Below are positions 58,001 to 64,000 of a DNA stretch of 64,000 nt, piece after piece. The notes beneath the pieces were generated by a model. The model made no database searches and was not told the origin of the DNA. It saw nothing but the letters and a program-made list of their open reading frames with translations. How positions within the stretch are numbered: position 1 is the stretch's first letter; each line of letters opens with the position of its first letter. A program made the position numbers and the translations under genes. This DNA comes from Culex pipiens pallens (taxonomy: Eukaryota > Arthropoda > Insecta > Diptera > Culicidae), in contig NC_068938.1 of assembly GCF_016801865.2 (NCBI RefSeq), positions 187,622,850 to 187,686,849 on the forward strand, written 5' to 3'.

Positions 58001-58435
58001 ACGGCCCGCCTCCTCACCCGCGAACTGTCCACCCTGATGGCCAAGGACGCCAAAACGAAGCACACCGTCCTGGACGAACTGTCCGAGCGACATTCCGCAG
58101 AATTCCTCGACCACGCCGTGCAGGAAAACTCGTCGGCCATGGTTTGCGCCCGACTCTCGCTCACCACGATGGCGGAGTTTGTGTTTGAGGCGCTGCGGAA
58201 GGAGGAGCAGGACCAGCAGGAGGAGGAGCGGACACGTGTCCTGCAGACCGTGTTTGACCAGCTGACTCGTATCGATCAAGCTAGCGGTGGTGGGGTGGAG
58301 TTTGCGGCGATGCGGGATCGCTTTGTGCGACGGGTCGTGCACGGGAAGAGCAAACTGGAGATTATGGCGCTGCTGGAGGAGTACTTTGTGGTGGGAAGTA
58401 GTCGGACGGAGCAAGCCGGAAGTGGTAGCACGTGA
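49069..58435 (+). CDS. Rif1: Telomere-associated protein RIF1 homologue
   Basis: Rif1 recruits protein phosphatase 1 to chromatin to set replication timing, and acts in break repair. Coding exons are 49069-49895, 49957-50308, 54115-54290 and 54355-58435, all GT-AG and in frame, giving 1811 residues. ATG at 49069 is the first in frame after the acceptor; the frame further upstream starts only with TTG. Residues ~1-750 are helical HEAT-like repeats; RKFEIWWFMVNQLGEELEKF matches the Rif1 N-terminal domain. Residues ~780-1400 are Ser/Pro/Lys-rich and disordered, with many SPKK and SPAR motifs (~1128-1180). SILK at 1434-1437 and RVSF at 1457-1460 are paired PP1-docking motifs, a Rif1 signature, here near the C-terminus. 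A helical C-terminal domain occupies ~1640-1800. It is much longer than the fly protein (about 1100). The GC-rich codon use of exon 4 creates long antisense open frames, which are shadows. Confidence 0.94.
50387..50420 (+). mobile_element. End fragment of the TTCTACGCATAATTGTCCCA element
   Basis: CTGCCGTTCTACGCAAAATT then GACCCACG is a diverged terminal motif with no partner nearby, in Rif1 intron 2 of the coding region. Confidence 0.5.
50421..50751. other. AT-rich Rif1 intron
   Basis: Contains a short inverted repeat, CTAGAGTTTTTTAAGGGACC against its inverse (about 50471-50508), and AATTTTGAATTTT-like runs. Confidence 0.45.
51078..51535 (+). mobile_element. TTAGGC-type MITE, uninterrupted copy
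   Basis: Matches both flanks of 34191-34985 but lacks the ~330-bp insertion: GAAAACTAATGATTGCAAAA reads straight through at about 51351-51370. Ends GGCCTAATA. Confidence 0.8.
51590..51665 (-). repeat. tRNA-like SINE fragment
   Basis: On the minus strand, GATGGTAATCAACGC (A-box-like) and GAGTTCGAATCTC (B box) are spaced as in a tRNA. No acceptor stem pairing is seen. Confidence 0.55.
52082..52745. other. AT-rich Rif1 intron of AATTTTGAATTTT-like runs
   Basis: Successive blocks of TTTTGAATTT and, from about 52240, its complement AAATTCAAAATTC form a loose inverted low-complexity arrangement. No gene. Confidence 0.5.
52746..52933 (+). mobile_element. tRNA-derived SINE, second copy, with 13-bp target duplication
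   Basis: CTCGTGGCGCGGTGGTAAGC (A box region) and GCGGGTTCGATTCCCGC (B box) match 25401-25616. The direct duplication TTTTAAAATTCAA lies at 52733-52745 and 52934-52946. The 3' end, GTGGATTGCTTTGCTTTTGC, recurs inverted near 60064. Confidence 0.85.
52947..54114. other. AT-rich Rif1 intron
   Basis: AATTCTAAAATTC-like low-complexity sequence; the acceptor is TTAATTGAAG at 54114. No gene or intact mobile element seen. Confidence 0.45.
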
Positions 58436-58625
58436 CGCGAGCGTGTTCTTAATTTATTGTAAGAGAGAGATTTTCGCTTAAATTGTAAGGTAGAGCTATT
58501 TTTAATGACGTATTTTTTACCCGAAAGTTTTACGAAATTTAATTGTACTATTTCATCACGCAGTTTATTTAAGGTAATGTTAAGAGTTTGACCCTGGGCA
58601 GTGTCGGCGACACGTGCAGAAATAC

Positions 58626-58631
58626 AATAAA
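58626..58631 (+). terminator. Candidate Rif1 poly(A) signal
   Basis: AATAAA lies 190 bases past the stop codon; a second AATAAA is at 58805-58810. Confidence 0.55.
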
Positions 58632-58931
58632 AAATCAAGAATGAAAAATACTTGCCTTTTCTAAAACCAAGAATAATATCAAAATGATAGAAATTAACGT
58701 TAAAGCAACACAACAAATGGTACAAAATCTGAGCTGATTATATTTTTGCAAATGTTTGAGAAACTGTGTCACGTCGAAATTGTGTGAAAAAGGCAAAAAA
58801 GGTAAATAAAGAATGAGTGAAAAAAAAAATACAAATGTTTTATTTATTTTCCATTATCCTATATAACATAGGATAAAACCAATGAAGTTTTTAAAATAAG
58901 TCCCTTGGTCGAATCCAAAAACTTCCTTTTT

Positions 58932-60006
58932 GCCTTCCTCACCGAGGTAAGGCTATAATCCTGCTCTAAAAATGAACTTTGTATAAAAACGTCGTAGACC
59001 CACCTTCATGTATACATATCGACTCAGAATCGAAAACTGAACAAATGTCTGTGTGTATGTGTGTGTGTATGTGTGTGTGTATGTGTGTGTGTATGTGTGT
59101 GTATGTATGTATGTGACCAACAAACTAGCTCATGTTTCTCGGCACTGGCTGAACCGATTTGACCCGAACCTGTTGCATTCGACTTGGTTTAGGGTCCCAT
59201 AGATCGAGTTTTATACAGATTGAAGTTTCGATAAGTAGTTCAAAAGTTATGTATAAAAATGTGTTTTCACATATATCCGGATCTCACTTAAATGTATGTA
59301 AACTTTGTCCGGGTCCATCATCCGACCCATCGTTGGTTAGGTTATCAAAAGACTTTTCCAACGAGTCCAAAACATTGATGATCTGGCAACCCTGTCTCGA
59401 GATATGCCCACTTAAGTGATATTGATGTACTTTTTGGAAGCCGGATCTCACTTAAATGTATGTAAACTATGTCCGGATCCACCATCCGACCCATCGTTGG
59501 TTAGGTTATCAAAACACCTTTCCAACGAGTTCAAAACATTAAAGATCTGGCAACCCTGTCTCGAGGTATGGCCACTTAAGTGATATTTATGTACTTTTTG
59601 AAAGCCGGATCTCACTTAAATGTATGAAAACTATGTCCGGATCCACCATCCGACCTATCGTTGGTTAGTTTATCAAAAGACCTTTCCAACGAGTCCAAAA
59701 CATTGAAGATCTGGCAACACTGTCTCGAGATATGGCCACTTAAGTGACATTTATGTACTTTTTTGAAGCCGGATCTCACTAAAATGTATGTAAACTATGT
59801 CCGGATCCACCATTTAACCCATCGTTGGTTAGGTTATCAAAAGACCTTTCCAATGAGTCCAAAACATTGAAGATCTGGCAACCCTGTCTCGAGGTATGGC
59901 CACTTAAGTGATATTTATGTACTTTTTTATTCTGGATCTTAAAAATAGATGAAATTTTTGTACAATTCCATCATATCAGCAATTGTTGGTAATAAGTGAG
60001 GAAGGC
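58932..60006 (+). mobile_element. Element with GCCTTCCTCAC ends and a 164-bp tandem array
   Basis: GCCTTCCTCACC at the left and GTGAGGAAGGC at the right form short terminal inverted repeats. The left part matches 4527-4700. A (GTGTATGT)n stretch at about 59047-59113 precedes the tandem array. No transposase is visible. Confidence 0.75.
59277..59940 (+). repeat. 164-bp tandem repeat, four units plus a partial
   Basis: The CCGGATCTCACTTAAATGTA landmark starts at 59277, 59441, 59605 and 59769, exactly 164 bases apart; a partial follows at about 59933. Each unit carries CATCCGACCCATCGTTGGTT, GATCTGGCAACCCTGTCTCG and CCACTTAAGTGATAT. Confidence 0.95.
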
Positions 60007-60062
60007 TCCAACCACATAGGTGGATTAAGTTAGTTTTTTATAAAACTCTAGCGAAACAATGT

Positions 60063-60318
60063 AAAAGCAAAGCAATCCACTCTAACGACCCCCGATTCTT
60101 TTGTGGTCTCTATTGCAAGTTTCTGCTCATTTCTAAGCGTCCGAAGATTATGTGTGGTAAGTCCCTCAAAACCTCTTTTACGCAAATGGACCGACGTCTT
60201 ACTTCCTCAACCGGTGTGATCAGGCAAATCTCGTCTCGAAAAATTCCACCGGGTCTATCTGGGATCGAACCCAGGCCTTACTGGAGTGAGAGTCTACCAC
60301 GCTAACCACCACCGGACA
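60063..60318 (-). mobile_element. tRNA-derived SINE, minus strand
   Basis: On the minus strand, GGTGGTTAGCGTGGTAGAC (A box region) and CTGGGTTCGATCCCAG (B box) form a tRNA-like head. The tail GTGGATTGCTTTGCTTTTAC is shared with 52746-52933. A clear target duplication was not found. Confidence 0.7.
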
Positions 60319-60561
60319 CAGCAAAACATTGTAATTTGGCCCAATTCGAAGTGTTAACAAAGAGTATTTACTGTTCGTTCCTAATGTAAACATCAGCTGG
60401 CCACCATTGGCCCAGGCGGTTGTTGATTCTTCGGTAGAGCACTCTGCTTTTCATTGTCAATCTGTCCGAGAAGCCCGGTTTGGGAATATTTGTAGACTAT
60501 GTCGCGACCAATGATGCAGAGGAGAGAATCCAGACATCAGATCCGAGGTAAAAGAGTAAAT

Positions 60562-60714
60562 CTGGAGTTTTTCTTTTAAAAGGTCCAATAAATCAAATAT
60601 TCAGTTTTTGCTTTTTGGGTGATTTTTAAATATCCCTGACTTAAGGCGGTTTCAAAAACACTTAAAAAGCAAAAACTGAAAATTTGGTTTATTGGACATT
60701 TAAAAAAAAATCCA
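60562..60714. mobile_element. ~150-bp palindromic MITE, copy 2
   Basis: TCTGGAGTTTTTCTTTTAAA at the left and TTTAAAAAAAAATCC at the right bound CAGTTTTTGCTTTTTGGGTG and its partial inverse. Same family as 21638-21788. Confidence 0.8.
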
Positions 60715-60728
60715 AAAATAGACAATAA

Positions 60729-61118
60729 GGGTTTACGCCAACTCGATTTGGAGGTTAGAAAGGAGTGCACTGTTTACATGGACCCAGACATGGACTAAGC
60801 ACAGTTCGATGCGGTCGTCGATTTTGTTCGGGGGAATTCGTCGACAATCGACGAAGACCATGTAAACAGTGCACACTTGCTGTCAAATGACGTCACGGTG
60901 TAAAACCTAATGTTTTAACAGTGCTGTCAAAATTGATTGGTTGATCCGGGTACATTCAATGTTTACATTTGTTTATTGGACCATATTAGGTTTTACAGCG
61001 TGACGTCACGAGCGCACACGCACACACATTTTTACCTAGACACTCGTGCAAAAAATGTAAACAGTGCAGTCAAGCTGTCAAATTTCTAACCTAAAAATCG
61101 AGTCGGCGTAAAACCTAA
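60729..61118. mobile_element. Foldback cluster with GTTTACGCC...GGCGTAAAAC arms
   Basis: GGTTTACGCCAACTCGATTT pairs with AAATCGAGTCGGCGTAAAAC, and GTGCACTGTTTACATG with ATGTAAACAGTGCA. Inner arms GACGTCACGGTGTAAAACCT and AGGTTTTACAGCGTGACGTC also pair. The nested inverted repeats suggest one or two palindromic elements. Confidence 0.7.
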
Positions 61119-61500
61119 TAAAACAAAGTCCATATGTTATGGAAACGGCAGTGTGAAAAGGGTGCAATAGCTAAAGTGAGATAAAAAAAAAATCATGATC
61201 ATCTTGATTATAATATGAAAATATAAAAATTGAAAATTTAAAAACTGATAAATATCAAATCTTCGATTCAAACACTCAAAAATATAACAAATTTAAAAAA
61301 ATAATGCTTAATGATAAAATGTCTTGAATTATTAAAATTTTCGATACCGGAAACTTTTTTTTCCGTTGCCTAATTTTTTTATGTCGAACTTAAGTAAGAC
61401 TCTTAGACTATGCTAAAATGATTTAGAAATTTTGAATCCAAGATGGCGGTGATTTAATATTGAAAAAAGGTATTTTATTTTTTAACAAAAAAATAGGCAT
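61119..61500. other. AT-rich intergenic sequence
   Basis: No gene or structured element supported. Confidence 0.4.
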
Positions 61501-61633
61501 TCAGCAACTCAAATTTGACTGAAACGGGGTCGCAGAACTCGAATTTGATGTTAAAAACAAGAAATTGAAAAAATGCGATGTTTTCCGTGATTCCATTATC
61601 CGAAGTCCCATATAAACCTTTCAGTCTGGACTG
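61500..61633 (+). mobile_element. Right end of a pogo-like element
   Basis: Ends CAGTCTGGACTG followed by TA (61634-61635), the inverse of the CAGTCCAGACT end at 18478. ATTATCCGAAG also matches. The left end was not located. Confidence 0.55.
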
Positions 61634-62190
61634 TATTAGGTAATTTTGGAGCATTTTCTTTTATTACTATTAAATATTTTCGGTTAGAGACCCACATTTG
61701 AGAATAATTAAACATGCTCAACTTGATTATACGAATTTTTTTAATTTCTGAAAGTTTTTGAATTTCAGAATTAATTAATTAACTATTTCAGAATTTTTAA
61801 CATTTTTAATTTAAGATGTTTTGAATTTTGACTTTTTAGGTTCTTGAGTTTTTGAATTTCAAAATTTTAATACTCATAGACCTATAATTTTTTTTTTTAA
61901 TTTCAGAATTTTCAAATCTTAGATTTTTTTTATTTGTTGAATACTTGTTTTTTTAAATTTCAAGTATCCGATTATTTGGTCTCTTCCAATTTTTGAAAAT
62001 AAAACTTTATTTTTTGAAGTTTCAATTTTTTGCTGGATTTGTGTGTGTGTGTGTGTGTGTGTTTTTTTGCCAGGATGATTATTGTTATGGTTTATCTCTC
62101 TGTTTTACTAAATTCTGAGCAATAAAAAATACGTCCTTTTATTTTTCCGCATTTTCAGATTCGATATCGAATATTGAATACAAAATCATG

Positions 62191-62344
62191 TCTGGAGTTT
62201 TTTTGAAAAGTTCCAATAAACCAAATTTCCAGTTTTTGCTTTTTGCCAGTTTTTGAAACCGTCTTGAGTCAGAGGTATTAAAAAACACCCAAAAAGCAAA
62301 AACTAAAAATTTGGTTTATTGGACCTTTAAAAAATAGCTCCAGG
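62191..62344. mobile_element. ~150-bp palindromic MITE, copy 3
   Basis: TCTGGAGTTTTTTTGAAAAG and the right end AAAAAATAGCTCCAG enclose the AAAACACCCAAAAAGCAAAA arm and its inverse. Confidence 0.85.
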
Positions 62345-63684
62345 TATAAACATTGATATAAACAACTCCTTTTTTATTTTTTTTAGGTTAATAAATTTAA
62401 AGTATTTTTTCACGTTGATCGTATCAATCTAATTATTTTTTTCTATTTTTTATGAAAATAAAACAAATCTTTCAATTAAAAAATTGTTGACAATTTTAAA
62501 GGAAAAATAAACTGAAATTCGCTTAAGAACAAGTTTTTTACCAATATGTAACAGGTTGTATCGATGTGCTCCGATTTGCATGAAACTAGGGGAAATTCTC
62601 GTATGTTTGGCAGGTTAAGTACTCCTAACTCCATCCAATTTACTGATTTTCACTATTTAAACATCTAATTTTGCAAAACTTTTGATAGAAACTTGCTTGC
62701 TCACTTCTTATTGAGCTGTTTATCACTCGATTTCAGTTCAGAAGTTCTGACCTGCCAACATTAGAGGCACGCTGGAATTAGATGATGTTCCCCTACCAGG
62801 TGTGAAATTTGATTTTTGATAGTTTTTATAAGGCAGGAAAAGGGTGGTTTATTCTGCCCTCAAGTGGATTTTTATTTAACACTTCCACCACCAAGGCTCT
62901 TAATGATTTAAAGGTTACGTTGTTGTTTGGTTACTTTTGTAATAGCTCCTGCTAACATTATAAATATAGAGCAAAGTTTTTCAAACAATCTTACTTTCGA
63001 GAAAGCTTATTTAAGAACCTCCAAATAAACAACATTTGGGTGGTTTTGTCAATAAATTTAGATTTTTTCTTCTTATTCGAAAAATACAATAAATTCATGA
63101 TGTTATTTGACGTCCTTCATAAGGCTCTTGCCAGCTGGTCCAAATCCATTCTAAAGCCAAAAAGCAAGGGTGAACCATTCCTAATGTGTACCTTCGGGAA
63201 AATATTTTGAAATATGATTCACATAAATAAAAATTTAATTTATCTAGTATAAAAAATTAATAAATAATGTTAAAAAATATTACTTAAAACAGAAGTTAAA
63301 AAAATGAGTTGAGTTTAGAAATAAATTTATTTAAGAAATCCTCAACAAAACATTTAAAAAAATCTTTTCTTGATGAATATTTATACTTTTTTTACAAACA
63401 AATATTTGAGTTCTTGTTTTTATTACTAACTTCTAAGAAATCAATGTTTTTGTACTCAACCAAAACATTAAAATTCGCGCGAAACGCGCCATCCGTAGCA
63501 ACCCTGTAAGCTGAAAAATTTGTATAATAAGTTATTATTGATAACTGCAATCCCGTTCTGAATATTAAAAACAAAATAAAGATAAATACTGATTGTAGTA
63601 GATTGTAGTTCATTTACATAGGTAGCGTTCTTTTCTTCTGCTTGTTGTGTTAGAAACCATGTTATCAAACTTTCTTTTGCTCTA
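62345..63684. other. AT-rich intergenic sequence
   Basis: No gene, RNA or clear mobile element supported. Confidence 0.4.
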
Positions 63685-64000
63685 CTGCCGTTCTACGCAT
63701 AATTGTCCCATGTCAGTTTTTGACGATTTTGACTTTATGCCATTTTTAAGTTTAGTCTGATGCGTACTTTAAGAAAAACACATAAAATCTGGTACTTTGT
63801 TCGGAAACTCATCAAAAACAACACCAAGTCTGTTTGTCCCATCGTTGAACTTCTACGCATAATTGTCCCACCAAGTATTTTCTTACACGGAATCATTAGT
63901 TTTACTAAGCATTATGCCTTGTTTACCTGTTGTATAACAAGATGATCACTAATAAGGGTGATAAACTGCTAACTGGGGCGATTAGGGACACATAGGGCGA
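63685..64000 (+). mobile_element. TTCTACGCATAATTGTCCCA element, cut by the window end
   Basis: CTGCCGTTCTACGCATAATT starts just after a TA dinucleotide. The sequence is nearly identical to 46239-46560, including the second direct motif near 63851. Confidence 0.85.

Noticed and set aside
57269..58414. 381-codon open frame on the minus strand
   Set aside because: Antisense shadow of the Rif1 C-terminal coding sequence, with biased composition and no family features.

Overview
The window reads as nuclear DNA of an insect, most likely a culicine mosquito and possibly Culex. Coding exons are GC-rich and split by GT-AG introns. They sit in AT-rich DNA dominated by small transposons, MITEs, tRNA-derived SINEs and simple repeats. 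The organism assignment is inference from gene content and repeat style; nothing in the window names the species.

Four genes are recognised with confidence. Dp, the dimerisation partner of E2F, runs on the plus strand from 8047 to 29085; seven coding exons are visible and the 5' end is not resolved. COPS9 (COP9 signalosome subunit 9) lies on the minus strand at 32940-33197 in two coding exons. HPF1 (histone PARylation factor 1) lies on the minus strand at 37487-38927 in three coding exons, with an N-terminal PBZ zinc finger. Rif1 lies on the plus strand at 49069-58435 in four coding exons, with SILK and RVSF protein-phosphatase-1 docking motifs. A fifth locus, 43081-43692 plus, has exon-like segments and a poly(A) signal, but its frames do not join cleanly; it is an unrecognised gene or a decaying one.

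Layout: 1-7771 is a mosaic of transposons, including a foldback-like element with inverted arrays of a TTTCCCCGAATGCC-type repeat, a TA-flanked inverted-repeat transposon, an element with a 164-bp tandem unit and a piggyBac-like element. From 8 to 29 kb is Dp. Its introns hold a full SINE with a 21-bp target duplication, a kilobase-scale (TTCTTAAA)n array, a 1.65-kb apparently exact tandem duplication, two foldback elements, a TTAAATTA array and a 3-kb hAT-like element that carries a SINE. From 29 to 33 kb are the Dp 3' UTR and COPS9. From 33.6 to 44.3 kb, HPF1 and the unresolved gene lie among MITEs. From 44.5 to 58.6 kb is Rif1 with a probable non-coding first exon and a repeat-filled 3.8-kb intron. 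The rest, to 64 kb, is intergenic repeats.

Dp, HPF1, COPS9 and Rif1 all act in the nucleus (S-phase transcription, serine ADP-ribosylation, cullin deneddylation, replication timing). As in most animal genomes they are independent transcription units, and nothing suggests co-regulation. The most notable material is the set of structured repeat families, several with clear insertion boundaries, target duplications, nested insertions and even an empty site inside the same window.
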